From: Falsochrobactrum tianjinense
Lineage (GTDB): Bacteria > Pseudomonadota > Alphaproteobacteria > Rhizobiales > Rhizobiaceae
NCBI RefSeq assembly: GCF_019100495.1
Contig: NZ_JAHRVA010000004.1
Span: 223,025 to 287,024 of the forward strand
DNA length: 64,000 bases
Direction: 5' to 3'
In this document: piece after piece, positions 8,411 through 17,963 of the stretch
Numbering within the stretch: position 1 is the stretch's first letter
How the letters are laid out: each line of letters begins with the position of its first letter
Made by a program: the position numbers and the translations under genes
The notes under the pieces: model-generated
Told to the model about the DNA's origin: nothing
What the model saw: only the letters and a program-made list of their open reading frames with translations
Databases searched by the model: none

Positions 8411-10276
8411 TCAGGACGCAGTTTGCTGGCCCAGGAAGCCGCCCGACTGGCGCGCCCAAAGCCCTGCATAAATGCCGCCGCGCGCGATCAGCTCCTCGTG
8501 CGTGCCTTCTTCGACGATCCGGCTCTTGTCCATCACGATGAGACGATCAAGCGCTGCAATGGTCGATAGGCGATGCGCGATGGCGATTACCGTCTTGCCT
8601 TCCATCAATTGCTTGAGATTATCTTGTATGGATGCCTCTACCTCTGAATCGAGTGCAGAGGTTGCCTCATCGAGAATGAGAACTGGCGCATCCTTGAGAA
8701 TCGCGCGCGCAATGGCGATGCGCTGACGCTGCCCGCCTGAAAGCTTGACGCCTCTTTCGCCAACAAAGGCATCGAAGGATTTGCGTCCCTGATAGTCTTC
8801 CAGAACGGCAATGAACCCCTCCGCTTCCGCTTGGCGGGTGGCCTGGAGAAGTTCAGCTTCCGTCGCATCGTCGCGCGCTAGCATGATGTTATCGCGCAGC
8901 GAGCGATGCAGCAGGGCGGTTTCCTGGCTGACGACAGCAAATGCTCGGCGCAAGGAGGCCTGCGTCACATTCCGCACATCTTGCCCATCAATGAGAATCG
9001 CGCCCTTTTCCACGTCGTAAAGCCGCAGAATCAGATTGACCAGGGTAGATTTACCGGCCCCCGAATGACCGACCAGCCCCACACGCTCACCACCTGCAAC
9101 TGTAAGATTGATATTGTCCAGAACCCCCGCCCCCTTGCCGTAATGGAAGGTGACATCGTGCACGTCTATACGTGCCTGCGTGATCTGCAAGGGTTTCGCA
9201 CCGCTCCTGTCTTCCAGACCCAGCGGAGCAGAAACCAGTTTCATCGAATTTTCGATAAGACCGAGTTGGCGCAGCATGCCGTTGAGCTGCATCATCATCC
9301 GCCCCAGCAGCATGTTGAGCCGCAAAACAAGGCCAAGCGTGAACGACACCTGCCCCACGGTAATCGCATCGCGCGTCCACAGATCGATGGCGATGGCTGC
9401 AACCGTCACGATCATCAACCCCGAAAGCGCCGTCAGTGAAATACGAACGCCCGTGAGCGAACGCATGAAAGGCAGAATGGCCCCGAGATATCGCTCAAAG
9501 CCGTCGCGCAGATAATGTTCGTCATCGTCAGCTGTATTAAGCTTGATCGTCTGAATATTGGAATAGCTGTCGACGATCCGCCCGTTGATCATTGAACCCG
9601 CTTCGGCGGATGCTTCTGCATATTTTCGGATACGCGGCAGATAGCGCCGGGCAATGAAGCCAAATGCCGCGATCCAGAGAATAACGGCCGCCGCCAGCCG
9701 CCAGTCCAGCCTTCCGACCAGAAACAGCGTGGTTATGCTATAGATCGCCATGAACCAGACGACCTGAATGAGGCTTTCGATCAGATCACCGGCTGCCTGC
9801 CCCGCCTGCCAGACCTTGGTCGCGATACGCCCGGCGAAATCATTCTGGAAGAAAGCGTAGGACTGGCGCAATACATAGGAATTCGCCTGCCACCGAATCA
9901 TATTGTAAAATCCCGGCGAAAGAGTCTGGCCGTCCAGCATCGTGCTCATCGCCGTCACTGCGAGCCGAATCACCAGAACCGTCAGCCCCATAAAAAGCAG
10001 TTCCGGCCCCGCCGCCTGCAACAGCGCCGTCCAGCTTCGTTCCGCACCGTCGCGCCCGGCCTGATCGAGAATATCGACCAGCCTGCCGGTGAAATAAAAC
10101 AATCCCGCTTCCACTAGCGGCAACAATCCGCCGACCACCAGCGAGAGCGCCAGCGGTCCTTTGGCCTGCCGCGCATAATGCCAGATAAAAGCGGGGGTCG
10201 TCGATGGCGGCCTTAACCGATCCGGCTCGCGAAAGGGATCAACCCAACGCTCGAACAGGCTATAGACCGTTTTCAT
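8411..10276 (-). CDS. ABC exporter half-transporter (membrane plus ATPase domains), downstream partner
   Basis: 621 aa: a six-helix type-1 exporter membrane domain (about 30-330), then a nucleotide-binding domain with Walker A GHSGAGKST, signature LSGGQ and Walker B VLILDEATSALDSE. The catalytic Glu is present, so it should hydrolyse ATP. It starts 14 nt after the next gene's stop and is probably co-transcribed with it. ATG at 10276 is used; a TTG at 10279 precedes it directly. The substrate (lipid, drug or peptide) cannot be told. Confidence 0.9.
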   Translation of the reverse strand: MKTVYSLFERWVDPFREPDRLRPPSTTPAFIWHYARQAKGPLALSLVVGGLLPLVEAGLFYFTGRLVDILDQAGRDGAERSWTALLQAAGPELLFMGLTVLVIRLAVTAMSTMLDGQTLSPGFYNMIRWQANSYVLRQSYAFFQNDFAGRIATKVWQAGQAAGDLIESLIQVVWFMAIYSITTLFLVGRLDWRLAAAVILWIAAFGFIARRYLPRIRKYAEASAEAGSMINGRIVDSYSNIQTIKLNTADDDEHYLRDGFERYLGAILPFMRSLTGVRISLTALSGLMIVTVAAIAIDLWTRDAITVGQVSFTLGLVLRLNMLLGRMMMQLNGMLRQLGLIENSMKLVSAPLGLEDRSGAKPLQITQARIDVHDVTFHYGKGAGVLDNINLTVAGGERVGLVGHSGAGKSTLVNLILRLYDVEKGAILIDGQDVRNVTQASLRRAFAVVSQETALLHRSLRDNIMLARDDATEAELLQATRQAEAEGFIAVLEDYQGRKSFDAFVGERGVKLSGGQRQRIAIARAILKDAPVLILDEATSALDSEVEASIQDNLKQLMEGKTVIAIAHRLSTIAALDRLIVMDKSRIVEEGTHEELIARGGIYAGLWARQSGGFLGQQTAS

Positions 10277-10290
10277 CAATTGCGTTTTCC

Positions 10291-12147
10291 TTAATTAACC
10301 AGTTCCGCATCCGCTGGATCATCGAAACCAAGGAACCCACCCGATTGCCTTGCCCATAATCTGGCATAAATGCCGCCAAGCGCCACAAGTTCCTCATGTG
10401 TGCCGTCTTCGACGATACGCCCTTCGTCCATGACCACCAGTCGGTCAAGCGCCGCAATGGTGGAAAGCCGGTGCGCGATGGCAATCACGGTCTTGCCTTC
10501 CATCAATGTGTTGAGGCTGTCCTGAATAGCCGCCTCCACTTCCGAATCGAGCGCCGAGGTCGCCTCGTCCAGAATGAGGATTGGCGCGTCTTTCAGCATC
10601 ACGCGCGCAATGGCGATGCGCTGGCGCTGCCCGCCTGACAGTTTTACGCCGCGTTCGCCGACATGCGCATCAAGTCCACGACGCTCTTTGGGATCGCTCA
10701 GCAATGGAATGAACTGATCCGCCTGCGCCAACCGGATGGCGCGCACAACCATCTCATCACTGGCATCGGGGCGGCCATACATGATGTTCTCGCGCACTGA
10801 ACGGTGCAGAAGCGATGTGTCCTGCGTAACCATTCCGATATTGGCGCGCAGCGAATCCTGCGTGACTTTGGAAATATCCTGGCCGTCAATCAAAATGCGA
10901 CCGCTTTCGAGATCATAAAAACGCAGCAACAGATTGACCAGCGTCGATTTACCGGCACCGGAACGCCCAACAAGCCCGACTTTCTGCCCTGCCGGAATAT
11001 TAAGCGACAATCCTTCGATGACGCCCTTGCCCTTGCCGTAATGAAAGCCGATCCTGTCGAAGACGAGTTCGCCCTTATCGACTTTCAGCGCAGGAGCATC
11101 CGGCACATCCACCACCTCATGCGCCCGCGCAATCGTAGTGATCCCGTCTTCGACTGTCCCGATATTCTCGAACAGGGCTGACATTTCCCACATGATCCAT
11201 TGCGACATGCCGTTAAGGCGCAACACCAGACCAATACCGACTGCCACGGCACCCACGGACACCGCCTCCTCCATCCACAGGCCGATCCCGATAGCACCGA
11301 CTGCGAATAGCAGAATACAGTTCGATAGGTAGAGCGTGAAATGGAACATCGTAATCAGGCGCATCTGGCGATGCACAGTATCCAGAAAACCATCAAGGCT
11401 TTCGCGGACATAGGATTCCTCACGGCTCGAATGCGAGAACAGCTTGACGGTGGCGATATTGGTATAGCTGTCGACGATACGCCCGGTCATAGATGAGCGC
11501 GCATCGGCCTGCTCTTCTGAAATCGCCCGCAGGCGTGGAATGAAGAAACGCAGCAGCACGATATAAACGCCCAGCCAGACGGCAAAAGGGATCATCAGAA
11601 CGACATTGGCGGATGCTGCGATGAAAAGGGTTCCAGCAAAATAGACGAAAACGTAATTGAGCACGTCGAGCAGCTTCATCACCGTCTCGCGCACGGCAAG
11701 CGCCGTCTGCATCAACTTGGTGGAAATGCGCCCCGCAAATTCATCCTGAAAGAACGCCATGGACTGGCGAATGAGATAGCGGTGCATCAACCATCGCACC
11801 CGCATCGGGTAATTGCCGAGCAATGTCTGGTGGATGAACAGCGAATGAATCAGCACTACGCCCGGCAAAACGACCAGCACCACTCCGGCGATCAAGGACA
11901 GCCGCCATCCCTCATTGGTCAGGAACGTCTCGCGCGACTGATGCGAGAGCCAGTCCACGATATTACCCAGAAAGGCGAACAGCGACACCTCGATAATAGC
12001 AATCAGCGTCGTGAAAGCTGCCATGCCAAGAATCCACGGCCATGCGCCCCTGGTATAATAAAGACAAAATGCCAGCAGCCCGCGTGGCGGCTCACGCGGG
12101 GGCTCTTCGGGATAGGCTGCGAGTCGTTTCTCAAACCATTTGAACAT
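10291..12147 (-). CDS. ABC exporter half-transporter, upstream partner
   Basis: 618 aa, same architecture: membrane domain at about 35-330, then Walker A GRSGAGKST, LSGGQ and ILILDEATSALDSE. It is clearly homologous to the downstream protein over the whole length, including the end (YARLWARQSGGFLG versus YAGLWARQSGGFLG). Two adjacent co-transcribed half-exporters usually form a heterodimer. Both nucleotide sites look canonical, unlike exporters with one degenerate site. The start at 12147 (MFKWFEKRL) is preceded by AAAGAG; the frame extends to 12183. Confidence 0.9.
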   Translation of the reverse strand: MFKWFEKRLAAYPEEPPREPPRGLLAFCLYYTRGAWPWILGMAAFTTLIAIIEVSLFAFLGNIVDWLSHQSRETFLTNEGWRLSLIAGVVLVVLPGVVLIHSLFIHQTLLGNYPMRVRWLMHRYLIRQSMAFFQDEFAGRISTKLMQTALAVRETVMKLLDVLNYVFVYFAGTLFIAASANVVLMIPFAVWLGVYIVLLRFFIPRLRAISEEQADARSSMTGRIVDSYTNIATVKLFSHSSREESYVRESLDGFLDTVHRQMRLITMFHFTLYLSNCILLFAVGAIGIGLWMEEAVSVGAVAVGIGLVLRLNGMSQWIMWEMSALFENIGTVEDGITTIARAHEVVDVPDAPALKVDKGELVFDRIGFHYGKGKGVIEGLSLNIPAGQKVGLVGRSGAGKSTLVNLLLRFYDLESGRILIDGQDISKVTQDSLRANIGMVTQDTSLLHRSVRENIMYGRPDASDEMVVRAIRLAQADQFIPLLSDPKERRGLDAHVGERGVKLSGGQRQRIAIARVMLKDAPILILDEATSALDSEVEAAIQDSLNTLMEGKTVIAIAHRLSTIAALDRLVVMDEGRIVEDGTHEELVALGGIYARLWARQSGGFLGFDDPADAELVN

Positions 12148-12262
12148 AGTGCTCTTTTTATGTGTCCTCGTAAAAATTGCCAAGGCGAAATCAGAACAAA
12201 AAGAGAATATTTTGTTCTGCCGAACACTTGCGGCAATGCCATTTCTGCGTTACCCGCCCCAT

Positions 12263-12742
12263 ATGGAACTGCGTATCGCTCTCTATCAGCCTGATATTCC
12301 CGGCAATACGGGAACCATTTTACGCTTGGCCGCCTGTCTCGGCTTTGCGGTGGATATCATAGAACCCGCTGGATTCGACGTATCTGATCGTTCGCTCAAG
12401 CGCGCGGGCATGGATTATCTCGAACAGGCCGCCCTGACGCGCCATGCCGACTGGCAGCATTTCGATGAGTGGCGCAAAAATACCAGCCGTCGTCTGGTCC
12501 TGCTCTCGACCAAAGCGGCAATTCCCTATACCGATTATCAATTCCAGGAAAATGACATTCTTTTGTTCGGCCGCGAATCGGCAGGCGTTCCGGATACGGT
12601 GCAGGATATTGCCGACGCACGATTACTGATACCAATGGTGCCGGGCGCGCGCTCCCTTAATCTTGCCGTGTCGGTGGCCATGACCGCCGGTGAGGCTCTG
12701 CGCCAACGAAGCCTCACATATCGCAGGAATGGTGTAATGTAA
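12263..12742 (+). CDS. trmL: tRNA (cytidine/uridine-34 2'-O)-methyltransferase TrmL
   Basis: 159 aa, a minimal SPOUT (SpoU-class) enzyme that methylates the wobble ribose of tRNA-Leu. Family signatures are the N-terminus ELRIALYQPDIPGNTGTILR, the LLFGRESAGVPD motif and the C-terminal knot IPMVPGARSLNLAVSVA. The ATG at 12263 matches the usual TrmL N-terminus. An in-frame ATG nine codons upstream (12236) cannot be excluded, since neither has a strong ribosome-binding site. It is divergent from the ABC exporter pair. Confidence 0.9.
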   Translation: MELRIALYQPDIPGNTGTILRLAACLGFAVDIIEPAGFDVSDRSLKRAGMDYLEQAALTRHADWQHFDEWRKNTSRRLVLLSTKAAIPYTDYQFQENDILLFGRESAGVPDTVQDIADARLLIPMVPGARSLNLAVSVAMTAGEALRQRSLTYRRNGVM

Positions 12743-12857
12743 TAACGACTCGCAAAAGCCATTCTCTCCAGAGCAATTGGACCCCGATGCTCTTGCGGCT
12801 GCTAATCTGAATCGAGTTTCAATGCGTTAAGCACGTTACATGAATCGAAACGGCAAG

Positions 12858-13118
12858 TCAGTCAGAAGTCGGCAGCCGCCGAATCGTAAATTCGATCACA
12901 TCGTCGGGCCGTTCGCACCAGCTTTCAATTTCCGTCCAGTAGGCAGCCTTGGGAAAGGCCTCGAACCATTCGCGCGCCTTCTCGCGTGCCGCCTGACGCG
13001 GCAAGGTGAATGTCTCACGGATAAAACCATCTCGCGGCATCCGGCTTTTTTGTGTGCGGCTTTTCTCAAGCTGTTTTCGCAACCCTTCAAGCGGTGGGCG
13101 GGGCGGTACTACAGTCAT
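12858..13118 (-). CDS. Conserved-looking 86-aa protein of unknown function
   Basis: The ATG at 13118 follows a good Shine-Dalgarno (GGGAGGCAATCGC). The protein is basic and Arg/Pro-rich at the N-terminus (VVPPRPPLEGLRKQLEKSR), then has an aromatic, acidic C-terminal half with EKAREWFEAFPKAAYWTEIESW. There is no signal peptide or membrane segment. It is divergent from hemF across a 287-bp gap. I do not recognise the family. The strong ribosome-binding site and protein-like composition argue for a real gene. Confidence 0.6.
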   Translation of the reverse strand: MTVVPPRPPLEGLRKQLEKSRTQKSRMPRDGFIRETFTLPRQAAREKAREWFEAFPKAAYWTEIESWCERPDDVIEFTIRRLPTSD

Positions 13119-13405
13119 GCGATTGCCTCCCGAAAGCATGTCGCTCAAAAATGAGAACCGATTTCGCTGGTTACGACATGAACGTGACAAAGAGATAAAG
13201 CCGATATTCCCGATCTCTTGCACGTTAAGATAGGGAAGCGGCCCATGAAAGACGAGTCTTTTCTGGGGAGATAAATCTAGCCATGACTGCATAATATCCT
13301 TCGCGCTATGCCAAACTACAGGATTTTGCTAAATGAAAGGCGTATAAGCTTGAATGTCTGGAACTTTTCCGGTTCCCCGATAAATTGCGCGAGAGGAAAC
13401 CAACA

Positions 13406-14320
13406 ATGCAACGCGACGAAATTCCCGCAATCATCCCGCAAGATATCGAAGAAAAAAAACAGGCCGCCCGCGATTGGTTCGAGGAACTGCGCGACCGGAT
13501 CTGCACGAGTTTTGAACAGCTTGAAGACGAGTTGCAGGGCCAACTTTCCGATCAGGAGCCCGGACGCTTCGTTCGCACGCCCTGGCAAAAGGACGATGGC
13601 AATGGCGGCGGTGGCGTCATGTCCATCATGCATGGCCGCGTTTTTGAAAAGGTCGGCGTCCATGTTTCCACCGTTCATGGTGAGTTTTCGCCCGACTTCC
13701 GCAAGCAGATCCCCGGTGCGGAAGAAGACCCACGCTATTGGGCCAGCGGCATTTCGCTGATCGCCCATCCGCAAAATCCCAATGTTCCCGCCGTGCACAT
13801 GAACACCCGCATGGTCGTGACCACCCGCCAATGGTTCGGCGGCGGCGCAGACCTCACCCCCGTTCTCGACAGCCGCCGCACACAAGAAGACCCGGATACA
13901 TTGACCTTTCACAAAGCATTTCGCTTCATATGCGAGAGGCACAAGGACATTGTCGATTATCAGCGGCTGAAAGACTGGTGCGACGAATATTTCTTCCTGC
14001 CCCATCGCAATGAACTGCGCGGCACTGGCGGCATTTTCTACGACTGGCTGCATTCCTCCGGCGAACAAGGCGGCTGGGATACCGACTTCGCCTTTACCCG
14101 CGATGTTGGCCGTGGTTTTTCGGTGGTTTATCCGCATCTGGTGCGCCAGAATTTCAACAAGGGCTGGACGCCTGAAGATCGCGAAGAACAGCTCGTGCGT
14201 CGCGGCCGCTATGTCGAATTCAATCTGCTCTATGATCGCGGCACGATTTTCGGCCTGAAGACAGGCGGCAATGTCAATTCCATCCTGTCTTCCATGCCGC
14301 CTGTCGTGAAATGGCCGTGA
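13406..14320 (+). CDS. hemF: Oxygen-dependent coproporphyrinogen III oxidase
   Basis: 304 aa. It converts coproporphyrinogen III to protoporphyrinogen IX in haem synthesis using O2. The signatures [32 protein letters not shown] and FGGGADLTP are all present. The start at 13406 (MQRDEIPA) is preceded by GAGAGGAAAC; an in-frame ATG seven codons upstream lies before that site. A truncated Bru-RS repeat begins 3 nt after its stop. Confidence 0.96.
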   Translation: MQRDEIPAIIPQDIEEKKQAARDWFEELRDRICTSFEQLEDELQGQLSDQEPGRFVRTPWQKDDGNGGGGVMSIMHGRVFEKVGVHVSTVHGEFSPDFRKQIPGAEEDPRYWASGISLIAHPQNPNVPAVHMNTRMVVTTRQWFGGGADLTPVLDSRRTQEDPDTLTFHKAFRFICERHKDIVDYQRLKDWCDEYFFLPHRNELRGTGGIFYDWLHSSGEQGGWDTDFAFTRDVGRGFSVVYPHLVRQNFNKGWTPEDREEQLVRRGRYVEFNLLYDRGTIFGLKTGGNVNSILSSMPPVVKWP

Positions 14321-14322
14321 AA

Positions 14323-14351
14323 TAAAGCATTTCCAGCAAAAGTGTGGAACG
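14323..14351. repeat. Truncated Bru-RS-type repeat (left end only)
   Basis: TAAAGCATTTCCAGCAAAAG and the bases after it match the left end of the element at 28739 (TAGAGCATTTCCAGCAAAAG) almost base for base. The match stops after about 29 bp, where the convergent neighbour gene ends (14359). Confidence 0.6.
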
Positions 14352-14358
14352 CCTCCGC

Positions 14359-15195
14359 TTAATTTTTGGGCTGATTGCGAAGCCTTTCAGCCTCCGCATA
14401 GAATTTCTTTTCCCACTCGTTATGATTATCTAGCCCTTCCTTGATGAAGGGCGTGAAAATCGCAAGATTCATCAGGCACCAGTTGACGAGCCGTGCAGGA
14501 AACTTCAGCGGCTTGACGAAATCGACAAACAGAACGACGCGCGTCTTGTCAGTGTGGTTCCACGCCTCATGCTCGTAAGCGTCGTCGAAAATCAGCACTT
14601 TGCCTTCCTGCCAATGGCAGATCTGGTTGTCGACGCGAATAGCGAGCTTGTCGGCAGGTTCCGGCACGATCATGCCCATGTGCAGGCGCAGAACGCCGTT
14701 ATATGGTCCGCGATGCGGCGGCAGATGCTTGCCCGGCTCGAAAATCGAGAACATGGCTGTGGTCAGGCCAGGAATTTTCTGCACGGCGCGCCACGTATTG
14801 GGGCAAGCTCGGATATTCTGTTCCGACTTGACGCCAAAGCCTAGCAGAAAGAACGTCTTCCAGTGACTGTCGGTCGAAATCGTCTTCACATCTGTCGAAA
14901 TATCCTGAAAGGACGGCAACTCGCTCTGACGCAGCAGAACCTTTTCCAGTTCGGCGCGAATGGCGGGAAATTCCTTTTCGATATCCGACGCCCATAGAAA
15001 GAGGGCATTGTCATAAACCGGAGGATTTCCAAGCTTTGCATATTTGAGATTGAGCCGTTCCGCCCAAGCGACGATGCCCATGAAAAACCGGGTTACGGCG
15101 CCCGGCCGTTCCATTGGCGTGATACCCTCGGTGCCAAAATTCTGCTTGGGGTCAGAAGCGGTTTCTTGCTGTTTCGATGTATCGGAACTGGACAT
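14359..15195 (-). CDS. Aspartyl/asparaginyl beta-hydroxylase family protein, LpxO-like
   Basis: 278 aa. A 2-oxoglutarate/Fe(II) dioxygenase of the family that contains LpxO, which adds a 2-hydroxyl to lipid A acyl chains. The two metal-ligand histidines are recognisable as H161 (LPPHRGPYNGVLRLHMG) and H209 (YEHEAWN), with R219 placed to bind 2-oxoglutarate. The two moderately hydrophobic segments near 32-45 and 228-245 could touch the membrane. The start at 15195 (MSSSDTSK) is preceded by AAAGAG; the frame opens at TTG 15210. Lipid A is an inferred substrate; a protein substrate is possible. Confidence 0.8.
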   Translation of the reverse strand: MSSSDTSKQQETASDPKQNFGTEGITPMERPGAVTRFFMGIVAWAERLNLKYAKLGNPPVYDNALFLWASDIEKEFPAIRAELEKVLLRQSELPSFQDISTDVKTISTDSHWKTFFLLGFGVKSEQNIRACPNTWRAVQKIPGLTTAMFSIFEPGKHLPPHRGPYNGVLRLHMGMIVPEPADKLAIRVDNQICHWQEGKVLIFDDAYEHEAWNHTDKTRVVLFVDFVKPLKFPARLVNWCLMNLAIFTPFIKEGLDNHNEWEKKFYAEAERLRNQPKN

Positions 15196-15260
15196 TCGTT
15201 GCTCTTTCAAAACTGACGCGAAAAATGCATCCTACGCCATAAAAGTGCTAAATCACGGCA

Positions 15261-16532
15261 TCACTCGTTCATTTTGTCGCGATCAAGTTTGTCCAGAAGT
15301 GCGGTCCGGTCAAGATTAAAACCTGAGTCAATCCAGATGGTTTCAAGGTCTCTCAGCATTTTGCCAAGAGCCGGGCCTTTCTCGACGCCCAGCCGCAGAA
15401 GATCACCGCCCGTAACAGGAAAAACCGGTGTTTCATGAGTCTGCGCGACTTCAAGCAAGCGCGCATAACCACCAGCCCGGATCATCGCCTCATCGCTCGC
15501 TACCGCATCATTGCGCGCCGCGGCATAGGCCAGCCGGATACGGTCCAGCACGGCCTGCTTGCTTCCGCGATAGAGAAGCGCTTTCAGCGCCTGTTCCGAA
15601 AATTCCGGTTTCACCGCATCAGCGCGCGCCCAAGCCTCCAGCCGCGCCCTTTCGGCATTCGACATTTTAAGCCGCTTGCCCAATTCGCCCATGCGCTCCG
15701 CATCGGGAGGAACAATGCCTTCAAGCCGCAAGATGGGATCAACCTGCCAGCCAAGATCGCCTTCCGCTCGCACCAGACCATGGATAGCGTCAATACCCCA
15801 TTTCTCGCTTTCAGGCAGAACAAGGGTAAGCACGCCCGCCTGCCGCATCCACAAAAGCGCGCGTGAAGGATCGGGCGCGCAAAGAAGCTTCTTGATTTCC
15901 GCCCAGACCCGCTCTGCCGAAAGCTGCTGCAAGCCGTCCTTGAGCCGCGCGCTGGCGCGCAATCCGTCCGTTTCGGGGCGTCCCGAGCCGTACCAGGCGA
16001 AGAACCGGAAAAAGCGCAGAATACGCAGATAATCTTCGCGGATACGCGCTTCCGCATCACCGATGAAACGCAGCGTGCATGTCTCTATATCACCGAGCCC
16101 GCCGACATAGTCGACAATCGTTCCATCGGCCTTGGCGTAGAGCGCGTTGATCGTAAAATCCCGCCGTTCGGCATCGCTTTTCCAGTCCGTATCGAAGGCC
16201 ACCTTGGCATGGCGTCCGTCCGTCTCAATGTCCTTGCGCAGAGTCGTCACCTCAAAGGGCTGCCCCTGCACGACAACGGTCACAGTGCCATGTTCGATGC
16301 CCGTCGGCACCGGCTTGAAACCTGCCTCCCGCGCAAGCCGGACTGTATCTTGCGGCAGATGTGTGGTCGCCAGATCAACATCGCTGACCTTCGTACCCAG
16401 CAATGTATTGCGGACCGCGCCGCCCACTACTCGCACTTCGCCACCATCGCGGTTGAGTGCTTCGAAAAGCGCTTGCAGCCGCCAAGACTTGAACCATTCG
16501 GCCTTGCCAGTAATATTCACTGTTTCGCTCAA
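15261..16532 (-). CDS. cca: CCA tRNA nucleotidyltransferase / poly(A) polymerase family
   Basis: 423 aa. It has the class II nucleotidyltransferase head VRVVGGAVRNTLLG then SDVDLAT (the DxD metal site), RRDFTINALYA, and the ILRFFRFFAWYG helix-turn. It builds or repairs tRNA 3' CCA ends. The start is TTG at 16532, overlapping the TGA stop of the upstream Nudix gene, so it is translationally coupled. Last gene of the DUF1285-Nudix-cca operon. The family also contains poly(A) polymerases; CCA addition is more likely for the single alphaproteobacterial copy. Confidence 0.9.
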   Translation of the reverse strand: MSETVNITGKAEWFKSWRLQALFEALNRDGGEVRVVGGAVRNTLLGTKVSDVDLATTHLPQDTVRLAREAGFKPVPTGIEHGTVTVVVQGQPFEVTTLRKDIETDGRHAKVAFDTDWKSDAERRDFTINALYAKADGTIVDYVGGLGDIETCTLRFIGDAEARIREDYLRILRFFRFFAWYGSGRPETDGLRASARLKDGLQQLSAERVWAEIKKLLCAPDPSRALLWMRQAGVLTLVLPESEKWGIDAIHGLVRAEGDLGWQVDPILRLEGIVPPDAERMGELGKRLKMSNAERARLEAWARADAVKPEFSEQALKALLYRGSKQAVLDRIRLAYAAARNDAVASDEAMIRAGGYARLLEVAQTHETPVFPVTGGDLLRLGVEKGPALGKMLRDLETIWIDSGFNLDRTALLDKLDRDKMNE

Positions 16533-17167
16533 CGATAGAGCCTTTCATAAAGTCCGCGAATAATTCCGGCGGTGATACCCCAGATGAATCGCTCATGATA
16601 TGGCATGGCGTAATAAAAGCGCTCCTTGCCGTTCAATACTCTGCTTTCGCGCCGGTGGTTCACGGGATTCATGAGGAATGACAGCGGCACCTCAAATATA
16701 TCCGCCACCTCATCAGGATTGGGATGCACATCGAATGGCGTATTGACCACTGCCAGAACGGGCGTAATGGAAAACCCGCTGCCGGTCAGATAACGCGGCA
16801 GATTACCCACAATCTTGGCCCGCTCAGCCAGCAGGCCGATTTCCTCATTTGCCTCGCGCAAGGCCGCATGTTCGGCAGTTCCATCCTCGGCATCGATGGC
16901 CCCGCCCGGAAATGCAATCTGGCCGGAATGCTTGCGCAGTGTATCAGTGCGCTGGGTCAATAGCAGCGTCGCCTCCGCGCCGCGATCCACCACAGGCACG
17001 AGAACAGCAGCGTCGCGCATTTTCGCAGTCACCATGGCCTGTGTAAAATCCGGATTCAACGCATGATCACCGGTCACCTCGTGGTCGTCGGGCTGCCAGC
17101 TGCGCACGCGCTCGGCAAAATCATCCGCTGAAAAGACCGGAAACAGATCCGAAGTGCGAACCGTCAT
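16529..17167 (-). CDS. Nudix hydrolase, CoA pyrophosphatase type
   Basis: 212 aa. The full Nudix box is visible (GAIDAEDGTAEHAALREANEEIG), preceded by the LLTQRTDTLRKHSGQIAFPGG segment typical of the CoA/acyl-CoA pyrophosphatase (NudL/YeaB) group. It overlaps the upstream DUF1285 gene by ATGA and the downstream cca by its stop, forming a tight three-gene operon. CoA hydrolysis is known for the group; here it is inferred. Confidence 0.9.
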   Translation of the reverse strand: MTVRTSDLFPVFSADDFAERVRSWQPDDHEVTGDHALNPDFTQAMVTAKMRDAAVLVPVVDRGAEATLLLTQRTDTLRKHSGQIAFPGGAIDAEDGTAEHAALREANEEIGLLAERAKIVGNLPRYLTGSGFSITPVLAVVNTPFDVHPNPDEVADIFEVPLSFLMNPVNHRRESRVLNGKERFYYAMPYHERFIWGITAGIIRGLYERLYR

Positions 17168-17829
17168 CGAAGAGCGTCCTCCAGTTCCTCGGCGGGCATG
17201 ATGGGAAACACCACGCCGCCTGAACGCACTGCGAACATGATAGCGCCATCGACTTCGATCTCTTCGCCAAGCGCTACCAGCTCATACATCACAGAGCGCG
17301 CCAAAAGCGCCTCCAGCCGCCCGCGCACCAGTATATACGGCTTCAGGCCGCCACTTTGCTGTTCAATCACAAAGCGCAGCCCATGCTCTGCCCCAGCCTC
17401 AACCACATCACCGACATTGGTGCGGAAGGTCAGAGCCTGATCCTCACCCTCACCGGAAACCTGCATTTCCACGGCAATGAAATGGGCGTCCTCGACCCGG
17501 ATGCCGATTTTTTCTACTGGCGTTACCAGATAGGTTCTACCGTCCTCATCCTTGCGCAGGACGGTGGAGAACAGCCGCACAAGCTGCTGGCGTCCGATGG
17601 GCGTTCCCATATAGAACCATGTTCCATCGGCGCGGATTTCCATATCCAGATCGCCGCAGAATTCGGGGTTCCAGCGCTCCACCGGCGGAATGCGACGCTC
17701 CTTTTCGGCAGGCCCGTTATGCGCATCCGCATGCGCGCGCGCAATAAGCGCTTCCAATCCGCCAGCGCCTTCGATGGTTCCTGTTGAACTTTGCGGCGTT
17801 TGCTCGCCTTGAGGGGTGCTTTTTATCAT
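17164..17829 (-). CDS. DUF1285 family protein
   Basis: 221 aa, soluble, with no signal peptide. The RIPPVERWNPEFCGDLDMEIRADGTWFYMGTPIGR stretch is the DUF1285 hallmark, followed by LVTPVEKIGIRVEDAHF. Function is unknown for the family, which sits beside nudix/cca genes in many Rhizobiales. First gene of the minus-strand operon; it is divergent from moxR with a 134-bp shared promoter region. Confidence 0.85.
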   Translation of the reverse strand: MIKSTPQGEQTPQSSTGTIEGAGGLEALIARAHADAHNGPAEKERRIPPVERWNPEFCGDLDMEIRADGTWFYMGTPIGRQQLVRLFSTVLRKDEDGRTYLVTPVEKIGIRVEDAHFIAVEMQVSGEGEDQALTFRTNVGDVVEAGAEHGLRFVIEQQSGGLKPYILVRGRLEALLARSVMYELVALGEEIEVDGAIMFAVRSGGVVFPIMPAEELEDALR

Positions 17830-17963
17830 CCGACTCGGTTATTCCTGCCAGAATGCGTTTAAAATGTCTCAAGCCATGAAATAGTCACCGTTTCACCGCT
17901 TGTCAGCATTATATAGCGATTTACCCTGCAACATGCAGGTGCGGATATTATTGCGAGGTTCCC

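Noticed and set aside
12743..12857. Possible Bru-RS copy after trmL (CAGAGCAATTGG ... GATGCTCTTG)
   Set aside because: Only the AGAGCA end is shared and the internal CATTTCC/GGTTTTGCG blocks are missing, so chance similarity is likelier.
13316..14137. 273-codon minus-strand open frame
   Set aside because: Antisense shadow of hemF, whose family motifs are intact.
16529..17167. Dinucleoside polyphosphate hydrolase (RppH) for the Nudix gene at 16529
   Set aside because: The RTDTLRKHSGQIAFPGG segment before the Nudix box points to the CoA pyrophosphatase group.
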